A DNA stretch of 58,073 bases, from assembly GCF_000497445.1 (NCBI RefSeq), contig NZ_CM002285.1:8709659-8767731 (forward strand), in the 5' to 3' direction. The first letter of the stretch is position 1, and each line of letters starts with the position of its first letter. Source of the stretch: Streptomyces roseochromogenus subsp. oscitans DS 12.976 (lineage in GTDB: Bacteria; Actinomycetota; Actinomycetes; Streptomycetales; Streptomycetaceae). Below the pieces are notes generated by a model. The model saw only the letters and a list, made by a program, of their open reading frames with translations, was not told where the DNA came from and made no database searches. The translations under genes and the position numbers were made by a program. Shown piece after piece: positions 1 to 7,617 of this stretch.

Positions 1-311
1 CGGTAGAGATACACCAACTCCTCTTCGACATAGCGGTAGTTGACGTTGACCGGAACGATCCGCGCCTTCAGGCAGGCCAGCACCGTCTGCAGGTACTCGA
101 CGCCGTTGTACAGGTGGAGGCCCAGGTGCTCCCCGGGGTGTATCCCGCTGGCGAGGAGGTGATGGGCGACGCGGTTGGCGGCCGCGTCCAGCTCCGCGTA
201 CGTGAGGCGGCGTTCCGCGCCGGTGCCGGGATGGTCGACGTACACGAGCGCCTCGCGGTCCGGGACCACGTCGACGACCGACTCGAACAGGTCGGCAAGG
301 TTGTACTCCAC
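1..311 (-). CDS. Acyl-CoA synthetase (AMP-binding, FadD-like), N-terminal part
   Basis: The first 103 residues of an adenylate-forming enzyme run off the left edge of the window. The protein begins VEYNLADLFESVVDVVPDRE and continues through the typical N-terminal pattern of fatty-acyl-CoA ligases (RLTYAELDAAANRVAHHL, then GLHLYNGVEYLQTVLACLKA and NVNYRYVEEEL). A GTG start at 311 is chosen because AGGAGG lies four bases upstream. The P-loop and AMP signature would lie outside the window. It is divergent from the crotonase at 501 and probably activates the acid fed into that gene cluster as a CoA thioester. The substrate cannot be deduced. Confidence 0.85.
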   Translation of the reverse strand, partial: MEYNLADLFESVVDVVPDREALVYVDHPGTGAERRLTYAELDAAANRVAHHLLASGIHPGEHLGLHLYNGVEYLQTVLACLKARIVPVNVNYRYVEEELVYLY

Positions 312-417
312 CGCTCCTCCTGACCCCGGCAGCCCTGACGAAGAAAGGTGAGAACCATCGCTTCGCCGGTCATCAGAGCAAACGGCGCCGCAACTGTGAA
401 GGCCTCACGCCAATAAA

Positions 418-434
418 TCTGACTACCTGTCAGA
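418..434. promoter_or_regulatory. Palindromic operator, TCTGAC-N5-GTCAGA
   Basis: Perfect six-base arms TCTGAC and GTCAGA flank a five-base spacer (TACCT) in the gap between the divergent acyl-CoA synthetase and crotonase genes. The form and position fit a TetR-family operator controlling both directions, as is common for acyl-CoA catabolism genes in actinobacteria. No regulator gene is visible in the window, so the binding protein is unknown. Confidence 0.55.
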
Positions 435-500
435 AAACCCTTGAAGTGCCTCCCCGCCTACTGCAACCTGTTCTCGTTCTCACCGAGGGGAGACAAGTCC

Positions 501-1301
501 ATGGGCGGGACGGAACACCTCACCGTGCGGCGTGAGGGCGCCACACTGGTGCTCACGCTCAACAGGCCCGACGCCAGGAACGCGCTCTCGCTGCCGATGC
601 TCGTCGGCCTGTACGACGGCTGGTTCGAGGCCGACGAGGACGACGAGATCCGCTCGATCGTGCTCACCGGTGCAGGCGGCTCCTTCTGCGCCGGAATGGA
701 CCTGAAGGCGCTGGCCGGGAACGGTATGCAGGGCGAGCACTACCGCGACCGGCTCAAGTCCGATCCCGACCTGCACTGGAAGGCGATGCTGCGCCACCAT
801 CGCCCCCGCAAACCGGTGATCGCCGCCGTCGAGGGGTACTGCGTCGCGGGCGGCACCGAGATCCTCCAGGGCACCGACATCCGGGTCGCGGGCGAGTCCG
901 CGACCTTCGGCCTGTTCGAGGTCAGGCGCGGCCTGTTCCCGATCGGCGGCTCCACCGTCCGGCTGCAACGGCAGATCCCGCGCACCCACGCCCTGGAGAT
1001 GCTGCTCACCGGACGGCCCTACAGCGCCCGGGAGGCCGCGGACATCGGCCTGATCGGCCATGTCGTCCCCGACGGCGCCGCGCTCGGCAAAGCGCTGGAG
1101 ATCGCGGAGCAGATCAACGCCTGCGGCCCGCTCGCCGTCGAGGCCGTCAAGGCGTCGTTGTACGAGACCGCCGAGATGACGGAGACCGACGGCCTCGCGG
1201 CCGAACTCGCGCGCGGCTGGCCGATCTTCGACACCGCCGACGCCAAGGAAGGCGCCCGCGCCTTCGCGGAGAAACGGCCCCCCGTCTACAAGCGCGCGTA
1301 G
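501..1301 (+). CDS. Enoyl-CoA hydratase/isomerase (crotonase family)
   Basis: A 266-residue crotonase-fold protein, normal family length. The oxyanion-hole motif CAGMDLK is at residues 63-69. The two general acid/base glutamates of enoyl-CoA hydratases appear to be kept, one in AGGTEIL and one in FGLFEVRRG, so hydratase activity is plausible. The ATG at 501 is preferred over in-frame starts upstream because a purine-rich GAGGGGAGA precedes it and homology begins there. It is probably the first gene of an operon with the DUF35 and thiolase-fold genes downstream and would hydrate an enoyl-CoA made from the acid activated by the divergent synthetase. The exact substrate is unknown. Confidence 0.88.
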   Translation: MGGTEHLTVRREGATLVLTLNRPDARNALSLPMLVGLYDGWFEADEDDEIRSIVLTGAGGSFCAGMDLKALAGNGMQGEHYRDRLKSDPDLHWKAMLRHHRPRKPVIAAVEGYCVAGGTEILQGTDIRVAGESATFGLFEVRRGLFPIGGSTVRLQRQIPRTHALEMLLTGRPYSAREAADIGLIGHVVPDGAALGKALEIAEQINACGPLAVEAVKASLYETAEMTETDGLAAELARGWPIFDTADAKEGARAFAEKRPPVYKRA

Positions 1302-1387
1302 CGCTGCGCCGGCTCAGGCCGGTTTGGACACCGCGGGCCGTGTGTGGCTGGTCGCGCCCACCCGGCGGAGCCGCATGTGTCACCGCC

Positions 1388-1408
1388 CCGCGCCCCTTTT
1401 GGGCGCGG
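1388..1408 (+). terminator. Intercistronic hairpin
   Basis: CCGCGCCC and GGGCGCGG form a perfect 8-bp stem around a CTTTT loop between the crotonase and DUF35 genes. There is no T-tract after it, so it may be an mRNA-stability or attenuation element within the operon rather than a true terminator. Confidence 0.45.
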
Positions 1409-1440
1409 CCTCGCCGACCTTCCCAAGGAGGCAAGCCCCG

Positions 1441-2391
1441 ATGCCCGACGTCCTCAAAGCACCTCTCGTCGTCGAGTTCCCGTTCACCCGCTCCCTCGGC
1501 CCCGTCCAGAGCGCCTTCCTCACCGGCCTGCGCGAACGTGTCGTCCTCGGCGTGAAGACCGCCGACGGACGCACCCTCGTCCCGCCCGTCGAGTACGACC
1601 CCGCCACCGCCGAGGAGATCCGCGACCTGGTGGAGGTCGCGCCCACGGGCACGGTCACCACCTGGGCGTGGAACCACGAACCGCGCCGCGGCCAGCCTCT
1701 CGGCACCCCCTTCGCCTGGGTCCTGGTCCGGCTCGACGGCGCCGACACTGCCCTGCTGCACGCCCTCGACGCCCCCGGCGCCGACTCCGTGCACACCGGA
1801 ATGCGGGTCCGCATCCGCTGGGCCGCCGAACGCACCGGCGCCATCACCGACATCGCCTGCTTCGAGCCGTACGACGGAGAGCCCCACCGGCCGGGTGGCC
1901 ACACCGGCGAGTTCGAGGACCCGCTCACCGGAATCGTCGCCCCGGCCCGCCTGGACTACACCTACTCGCCCGGCCGCGCCCAGTCCGCCTACATCGACGC
2001 CCTCTCCGCACAGCGGACGGTCGGTGAACGCTGCCCCTCCTGCCGCAAGGTGTACGTCCCTCCGAGGGGTGCGTGCCCCACATGTGGTGTGGCCACAAAG
2101 GAACAGGTCGAAGTAGGTCCCCGCGGCACAGTCACCACCTTCTGCATCGTCAACATCAAGGCTGCGCATACGGCGAATCTCGACATCGAGGTGCCCTACG
2201 TCTACGCGCACATCGCTCTCGACGGCGCCGACCTCGCCCTGCACGCCCGGATCGGCGGCATCCCCTACGACCAGGTGCGCATGGGCCTGCGCGTCGAGCC
2301 CGTGTGGACGGAGGGCGCCCGCTACCCCGGCTACTACCGGCCCACCGGTGAGCCCGACGCGGACTACGAGACGTACAAGGAGCTGCTGTGA
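1441..2391 (+). CDS. Two-domain DUF35 OB-fold / zinc-ribbon protein
   Basis: 316 residues, about twice the usual DUF35 length, made of two similar halves. The C-terminal half has a rubredoxin-like zinc ribbon with cysteines at 198, 201, 212 and 215 followed by an OB-fold (VEVGPRGTVTTFCIV). The N-terminal half has the same layout (residues about 20-145) but its ribbon has lost all cysteines (VKTADGRTLVPPVEYDP). DUF35 proteins bind acyl-CoA and act as partners of thiolase-fold enzymes, for example the ChsH2 DUF35 domain with Ltp2 in steroid side-chain cleavage. The ATG at 1441 has AAGGAGG at 1425-1431. The stop overlaps the start of the following thiolase-fold gene, indicating coupled translation and probably a physical complex. 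Confidence 0.85.
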   Translation: MPDVLKAPLVVEFPFTRSLGPVQSAFLTGLRERVVLGVKTADGRTLVPPVEYDPATAEEIRDLVEVAPTGTVTTWAWNHEPRRGQPLGTPFAWVLVRLDGADTALLHALDAPGADSVHTGMRVRIRWAAERTGAITDIACFEPYDGEPHRPGGHTGEFEDPLTGIVAPARLDYTYSPGRAQSAYIDALSAQRTVGERCPSCRKVYVPPRGACPTCGVATKEQVEVGPRGTVTTFCIVNIKAAHTANLDIEVPYVYAHIALDGADLALHARIGGIPYDQVRMGLRVEPVWTEGARYPGYYRPTGEPDADYETYKELL

Positions 2392-3458
2392 CCAGCGAAG
2401 AAGCCCCCGCCGTCCGGGAGATCGCGGTCGTCGCCTTCGCCCAGACCGACCACCGGCGCTCCACCGAGGAGTCCTCCGAGGTCGAGATGCTCATGCCGGT
2501 CCTGCACGAAGTCCTCGCGCAGACCGGCTTGAAGACCGCCGACATCGGCTTCACCTGCTCCGGTTCCAGCGACTACCTCGCGGGCCGCGCCTTCTCCTTC
2601 ACCCTCGCCCTCGACGGTGTGGGCGCCTGGCCGCCGATCTCCGAATCGCACGTCGAGATGGACGGCGCATGGGCGCTGTACGAGGCCTGGACCAAGCTGC
2701 TCACCGGCGACGCCGACACCGCGCTCGTCTACTCCTACGGCAAGAGCTCACCCGGTTCGCTACGGGACGTGCTGACCCGCCAGCTCGATCCGTACTACGT
2801 AGCTCCCCTGTGGCCCGACTCCATAGCTCTGGCCGCCCTCCAGGCGCAGGCCCTCATAGATGCCGGCCACACCGACGAGCCCGCACTGGCGGCCGTCGGC
2901 GCCCGCAGCCGCGCCGACGCCACCGCCAACCCGCACGCCCAGCTCAAGGGCCAGATCCCGCACGGCGACCACGTCGTACGACCGCTGCGCACCGGCGACT
3001 GCCCGCCCGTCGGCGACGGCGCCGCCGCCGTGATCCTCGCGGCGGGGGAGCGGGCCCGGGACCTGTGCGCACGGCCCGCCTGGATCCGGGGCATCGACCA
3101 CCGGATCGAGGCACATGGCCTCGGCGTCCGCGACCTCACCGACTCACCGTCCACCCGGCTCGCCGCCGAGAAGGCGGGTGCCTTCGAACAGCCCGTGGAC
3201 ACCGCCGAGTTGCACGCACCGTTCACCGCCCAGGAGGTCATCCTGCGCAGGGCGCTCCGCCTCGGCGACGACGTACGCGTGAACCCCTCCGGCGGGGCGC
3301 TGGCCGCCAACCCCGTCATGGCCGCGGGACTCATTCGCATCGGCGAGGCCGCCGCCCGCATCCATCGCGGCGACTCCGACCGCGCCCTCGCCCACGCCAC
3401 CTCCGGCCCCTGCCTGCAGCAGAACCTGGTCGCCGTACTCGAAGGGGATCCACGATGA
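2388..3458 (+). CDS. Thiolase-fold protein 1 (lipid-transfer/Ltp-like)
   Basis: 356 residues with the SCP2/Ltp-type thiolase fold: REIAVVAFAQTDH at the N-terminus, a glycine-rich C-terminal VNPSGGALAANPVMAAGL. The segment that normally carries the nucleophilic cysteine reads SESHVEMDGAWAL, with no cysteine, so a classical Claisen thiolase reaction is unlikely. A structural or retro-aldolase role, as in Ltp2-type enzymes, is more plausible. The GTG start shares four bases (GTGA) with the DUF35 stop and the gene ends in an ATGA overlap with the second thiolase-fold gene, so the three are translated together. Confidence 0.82.
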   Translation: MTSEEAPAVREIAVVAFAQTDHRRSTEESSEVEMLMPVLHEVLAQTGLKTADIGFTCSGSSDYLAGRAFSFTLALDGVGAWPPISESHVEMDGAWALYEAWTKLLTGDADTALVYSYGKSSPGSLRDVLTRQLDPYYVAPLWPDSIALAALQAQALIDAGHTDEPALAAVGARSRADATANPHAQLKGQIPHGDHVVRPLRTGDCPPVGDGAAAVILAAGERARDLCARPAWIRGIDHRIEAHGLGVRDLTDSPSTRLAAEKAGAFEQPVDTAELHAPFTAQEVILRRALRLGDDVRVNPSGGALAANPVMAAGLIRIGEAAARIHRGDSDRALAHATSGPCLQQNLVAVLEGDPR

Positions 3459-4621
3459 GCAAGGAGCCCGTGGCCGTCATAGGCGTCGGCCAGACCAAGC
3501 ACGTGGCCGCCCGCCGGGACGTCTCGATCGCCGGACTCGTCCGCGAGGCGGCACAACGGGCCCTGGAGGACGCCGAGTTGACCTGGGCCGACATCGACGC
3601 CGTCGTCATCGGCAAGGCGCCCGACTTCTTCGAGGGCGTGATGATGCCCGAGCTGTACCTCGCCGACGCGCTCGGCGCCGTGGGCAAGCCCATGCTGCGG
3701 GTGCACACCGCCGGCTCGGTCGGCGGGTCCACCGCGCTGGTGGCCGCGAACCTGGTCGCCGCCCGCGTCCACGGCACCGTCCTCACCCTCGCCTTCGAGA
3801 AGCAGTCCGAGTCGAACGCCATGTGGGGCCTGTCCCTGCCGATCCCCTTCCAGCAGCCCCTCCTCGCCGGCGCGGGCGGCTTCTTCGCCCCCCATGTGCG
3901 CGCCTACATGCGGCGCAGCGGGGCCCCCGACACCATCGGCTCCCTCGTCGCCTACAAGGACCGGCGCAACGCCCTGAAGAACCCCTACGCCCATCTCCAC
4001 GAGCACGACATCACCTTGGAGAAGGTCCAGGCCTCACCCATGTTGTGGGACCCCATCCGCTACTCCGAGACCTGTCCGTCGTCCGACGGCGCCTGCGCCA
4101 TGATTCTCACCGACCGCGCCGGAGCCGCCCGCGCGCCCCGCCCGCCCGCCTGGATGCTGGGCGGTGCCATGCGCAGCGAACCGACCCTGTTCGCCGGCAA
4201 GGACTTCGTCTCCCCGCAGGCCGGGAAGGACTGCGCCGCCGACGTCTACCGCCAGGCCGGCATCGCCGACCCGCGCCGGGACATCGACGCCGTGGAGATG
4301 TACGTACCCTTCTCCTGGTACGAGCCCATGTGGCTGGAGAACCTGGGCTTCGCCGCCGAGGGCGAGGGCTGGAAGCTCACCGAGTCCGGGGTGACCGAAC
4401 TCGACGGGGACCTGCCCGTCAACATGTCGGGCGGGGTGCTGTCCACCAACCCCATCGGCGCGTCCGGCATGATCCGCTTCGCCGAGGCCGCCCTCCAGGT
4501 GCGCGGCCAGGCCGGAGAACACCAGGTGGACGGCGCCCGGAAGGTACTCGGACACGCCTACGGCGGCGGCTCCCAGTTCTTCTCCATGTGGCTCGTGGGA
4601 GCGCGGCCCCCGGACTCCTGA
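3455..4621 (+). CDS. Thiolase-fold protein 2 (lipid-transfer/Ltp-like)
   Basis: 388 residues, paralogous in fold to the preceding protein. It begins SKEPVAVIGVGQTKH and contains HTAGSVGGSTAL where condensing thiolases have the Cys-containing loop; the cysteine is absent here too. C-terminal VNMSGGVLSTNPIGASGM and HAYGGGSQFFSMWL follow the thiolase pattern. The ATG overlaps the previous stop (ATGA). Together with the DUF35 protein it probably forms a heteromeric acyl-CoA aldolase/thiolase-like complex that ends the pathway. It is the last gene of the operon. Substrate unknown; a branched, aromatic or steroid-like side chain is possible but unproven. Confidence 0.82.
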   Translation: MSKEPVAVIGVGQTKHVAARRDVSIAGLVREAAQRALEDAELTWADIDAVVIGKAPDFFEGVMMPELYLADALGAVGKPMLRVHTAGSVGGSTALVAANLVAARVHGTVLTLAFEKQSESNAMWGLSLPIPFQQPLLAGAGGFFAPHVRAYMRRSGAPDTIGSLVAYKDRRNALKNPYAHLHEHDITLEKVQASPMLWDPIRYSETCPSSDGACAMILTDRAGAARAPRPPAWMLGGAMRSEPTLFAGKDFVSPQAGKDCAADVYRQAGIADPRRDIDAVEMYVPFSWYEPMWLENLGFAAEGEGWKLTESGVTELDGDLPVNMSGGVLSTNPIGASGMIRFAEAALQVRGQAGEHQVDGARKVLGHAYGGGSQFFSMWLVGARPPDS

Positions 4622-4703
4622 AAGTCCTTCCCACGTGGCCTGTTGAGCATCGTGAGCGGTCGCTAGGCTGGCCCGCGGACGACGAACCGGGAGGAGCACG
4701 GAC

Positions 4704-4946
4704 GTGGCCGAGAGCACCATCCAGCAGCAGTCGCTCGCGGGCTGGGACAAGCCGGACCTCGACCTCAGCAACGCCGAATGGCAGTCCAGCAGCCGGGGGC
4801 TGGGCGATGTCCAGATCGCGTTTGTCGAGGGCTTCATCGCGATGCGCAACAGCGGCCGTGCGGAGAGCCCATCCCTGATCTTCACGCCGGCGGAATGGGG
4901 TGCCTTCGTCTCCGGAGCCCGGGAAGGGGAGTTCGACCTCACCTGA
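4704..4946 (+). CDS. DUF397 domain protein
   Basis: 80 residues with the DUF397 pattern: NAEWQSSSRG near the start, then FVEGFIAMRNS, and the C-terminal LIFTPAEWGAFVSGAREGEFDL. In Streptomyces these small proteins usually sit beside an XRE-family regulator and modulate it. No such partner is next to it here, so it is an orphan copy. The GTG at 4704 follows GGGAGGAGC. Role unknown beyond family association with development and signalling. Confidence 0.8.
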   Translation: MAESTIQQQSLAGWDKPDLDLSNAEWQSSSRGLGDVQIAFVEGFIAMRNSGRAESPSLIFTPAEWGAFVSGAREGEFDLT

Positions 4947-5107
4947 CCCTTCCCCGAGCGCCCGGCGCCGCACGGCCGACGGCAGCCGAACCGGGGGTGT
5001 TCCACGCCGATTTCCGGACACGCGACCAGCGGGGCTCCGCCGGGACCGACGCCTGCGTCAGGCTGGTTCCAGCAAGGGGAAGGTCGTGTTCCGAAAGGTG
5101 AGGAACG

Positions 5108-6010
5108 ATGAGCACTGCACCCGTCATCGCCGCGGTCGACGGTTCGGACGACAGCCTGCGCGCACTGGAGTGGGCCTTCGACGCCGCCCGCCGTCGCGCC
5201 GCACCGCTGCGGGTGGTGCACGTACGGCAGTACGCCGCCTGGGGCCAGGCCGACGTGCTGGTCGCCGGGCCGCCGGAGGCGGAGGGCGATCCGGTGCTGG
5301 ACGACGTGCACGCCCGGCTCGCGGACCGCGGCACGGAGCCCTCCGTGGAGTACGTCGCCCTGGAGGGCGTCCCGGGCGCCGTCCTGCCCGAACTCGGCAC
5401 GGACGCCCAGCTGTTGGTCCTCGGCTCCCGCGGCCGCGGGGGCTTCGCCAGCCTGCTGCTCGGCTCCAACGGCCTGGCCGCCGCCCGGGACGCCGAGTGC
5501 CCCGTGGTCGTCGTACCCCGGCCCGACCGGCAGGTGCACGGGGACTGGCCGGCCGAGCCCGGGCCCCGGGTGGTCGTGGGGCTGCACGTCGACAGCCCCG
5601 ACGACGGCGCCCTCGCCCTCGCCTTCGCCGAGGCCGCTGTGCGCAAGGCCCGGGTCCAGGTGATCGCCGCCTATCCGTGGCCGGTGCAGACCTGGTCCGC
5701 CCCCGGCCAGATCGTGCCGCCCCAGGTCGACCAGTACGTCGTCGCCAACGAGACCCGCACCCTCGCCGAGGGCTACCTCGCCCCGCACCGCAAGCGGCAC
5801 CCCGAGGTGCGCGCCGACGCCGAGGCGCTGCCCGGCGACGCGGCCGGCCATCTCGTCGCCGCCTCCAAGGACGCCGAACTGGTCGTGGTCGGCCGGCACC
5901 GGCGACGGCTGCTCGCCCCGGCCCGCATGATGGGCTCGGTCACCCAGGCCGTCCTGCTGCACGCGGCCAGCCCGATCGCGGTGGTGCCGCCGGAACCGCC
6001 GCAGGAGTGA
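5108..6010 (+). CDS. Universal stress protein, two UspA domains
   Basis: 300 residues with tandem Usp domains. Domain 1 starts VIAAVDGSDDSLRALEWAF and ends with the ATP-binding glycine motif GSRGRGGFASLLLGS followed by CPVVVVP. Domain 2 ends VGRHRRRLLAPARMMGS...SPIAVVPPE, a weaker version of the motif. Such proteins bind ATP and help cells survive stress or hypoxia. The ATG at 5108 has AGGTGAGG upstream. It stands alone. From memory, the S. coelicolor homologue near nsdB is also a Usp (SCO7247), which fits the synteny. Confidence 0.9.
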   Translation: MSTAPVIAAVDGSDDSLRALEWAFDAARRRAAPLRVVHVRQYAAWGQADVLVAGPPEAEGDPVLDDVHARLADRGTEPSVEYVALEGVPGAVLPELGTDAQLLVLGSRGRGGFASLLLGSNGLAAARDAECPVVVVPRPDRQVHGDWPAEPGPRVVVGLHVDSPDDGALALAFAEAAVRKARVQVIAAYPWPVQTWSAPGQIVPPQVDQYVVANETRTLAEGYLAPHRKRHPEVRADAEALPGDAAGHLVAASKDAELVVVGRHRRRLLAPARMMGSVTQAVLLHAASPIAVVPPEPPQE

Positions 6011-6066
6011 GGCGGGCAGGGGCCGTGGTCGTCTAGCAGACCGTACGGCGCCGCGCAATGCGTCCG

Positions 6067-6080
6067 GTGCCGAGCGGCAC
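6067..6080. terminator. Short hairpin after the stress-protein gene
   Basis: GTGCCG and CGGCAC pair around AG in the 200-bp gap between the stress protein and the esterase. Short and without a T-tract. A second five-base stem (GGCGC/GCGCC) lies at 6148-6162. Otherwise the gap shows only weak promoter-like sequence. Confidence 0.3.
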
Positions 6081-6210
6081 GGACCGGACTGTGGTGTCCC
6101 GCGCCATGGTGCCGGGCCATAGGGGTTCGTACGGTTCCGCCACGCCCGGCGCTCCAGGCGCCGACCCGCGCACGAGCGGCCGGGACACATGTCCGCCGAA
6201 GGAGCCGCTC

Positions 6211-7479
6211 ATGCCCCTGCCCATGTTCAGAAAGGCGCCCGGAGCGCCGCCCCCTGCGCGCCTGCTGCCCCGCTTGCTGCCCCGTCTCCTCGCCGTCGTA
6301 GCCGTCGTCCTCGGCACCGCGCTCGCCGGTCCGCTGCCCGCAGCCCGGGCGTCCGTGGGGCTCACCGAGGTGAGCGACTTCGGATCCAACCCGGGCAACC
6401 TCACCATGTATGTGTACCGGCCCGCGTCGCTGCCCGCGCATCCGCCGGTCGTGGTCGCCCTGCACGGCTGCACCCAGAGCGCACAGGTCTACGCCGACAA
6501 CTCCGGACTGCCCCAACTCGCCGACCGGGACGGCTTTCTGCTCGTGCTCGCGCAGACGACGACCGCCAACAACCCGAGCCAGTGCTTCAACTGGTTCCAG
6601 ACCACGGACAACCGGCGCGGACAGGGCGAGGCGCTCTCCGTCCGGCAGATGGCGGGCCAGGCCGTGACCGCCTACGGCGCCGACCCCCAGCGGGTCTACG
6701 TCACCGGTCTGTCCGCGGGCGGCGCCATGACCGCCGTCATGCTCGCCACCTACCCCGACGTCTTCGCCGCCGGCGCCGTGATCGCGGGCCTGCCCTACGA
6801 CTGCACCAGGGACAACAGCCCCTACACCTGCATGAACCCGGGCGTCGACCTCAGTCCCGACGCATGGGCCCAGCGGGTGCGGGACGCCGATCCGTCGTAC
6901 ACCGGGCCATGGCCGCGCGCGGCCGTCTGGTACGGCGACCAGGACACCACCGTCGTCCCGCGCAACGCCACGGAGCTGCGTGACCAGTGGACGGCCCTGC
7001 ACGGTCTCTCACAGACCCCGACCCGGACCACGACCATCGGCCCCGACGCCACCCGGCAGGAGCAGTACCTGGCCTCCGACGGCACGGTCGCCGTCGAGGT
7101 CGACAGGGTCCCCGGCATCGGCCACGGCACCCCGGTGGACCCGGGCACCGGCACCCAGCAGTGCGGCAGCACCGGCGCCCCCTACTTCCCGGCCTCGATC
7201 TGCTCCAGCTACTGGATCGCCCGGTTCTTCGGCCTGGACACGACCGATCCGGGCGGCGGAGGCAGTGGTGGCGGCACCGGCGGTGGTGGCAGCGGCGCTG
7301 CTTGCTGGACGGCGAGCAACTACGCCCAGGTACAGGCCGGACGGGCCACCACCAGCGGCGGCTTCACCTATGCCAAAGGGTCTCAGCAGAACATGGGCCT
7401 GTACAACACCTTCGTCACCCACACACTGAAGGAGTCACCCACGGGTTACTACACCATCGCCGACAACGGCTGCCCCTGA
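6211..7479 (+). CDS. Secreted PHB-depolymerase-type esterase
   Basis: 422 residues. An arginine-rich n-region and hydrophobic core to ARA at about residue 47 form a signal peptide. The alpha/beta-hydrolase core has the oxyanion segment LHGCTQ (84-89), nucleophile motif GLSAGG with Ser168, an acid in YGDQD and a His in GIGHG. This is the esterase/PHB depolymerase family, which includes feruloyl and acetylxylan esterases. After a Gly/Ser linker, a roughly 60-residue C-terminal domain (ACWTASNYAQVQAGRA...NMGLYNTF) matches the domain often fused to such depolymerases. The ATG at 6211 follows GAAGGAG; in-frame upstream codons lack a site. Extracellular polyester or hemicellulose side-chain hydrolysis is likely. 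Confidence 0.85.
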   Translation: MPLPMFRKAPGAPPPARLLPRLLPRLLAVVAVVLGTALAGPLPAARASVGLTEVSDFGSNPGNLTMYVYRPASLPAHPPVVVALHGCTQSAQVYADNSGLPQLADRDGFLLVLAQTTTANNPSQCFNWFQTTDNRRGQGEALSVRQMAGQAVTAYGADPQRVYVTGLSAGGAMTAVMLATYPDVFAAGAVIAGLPYDCTRDNSPYTCMNPGVDLSPDAWAQRVRDADPSYTGPWPRAAVWYGDQDTTVVPRNATELRDQWTALHGLSQTPTRTTTIGPDATRQEQYLASDGTVAVEVDRVPGIGHGTPVDPGTGTQQCGSTGAPYFPASICSSYWIARFFGLDTTDPGGGGSGGGTGGGGSGAACWTASNYAQVQAGRATTSGGFTYAKGSQQNMGLYNTFVTHTLKESPTGYYTIADNGCP

Positions 7480-7617
7480 CAGAAGGTCAGCCACACCCGG
7501 TCATGGTGTTGTCCGACACCGTTGCGGGGGCCGCCTTCCTAGCGGCCCCACACATGTTCCGCACACCTCCATCACCCCTAGCCTCCAGCGCGTCCACCCA
7601 CCGCCGGAGGAACCCGT

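Noticed and set aside
2795..6190. Long minus-strand open frames across the thiolase and stress-protein genes
   Set aside because: High-GC shadow frames; translations are low-complexity and lie opposite convincing genes.
7476..7490. CTGAC-AGAAG-GTCAG at the esterase stop, similar to the operator at 418-434
   Set aside because: It lacks the outer T/A pair and overlaps a stop codon; more likely a chance or mRNA-end hairpin.
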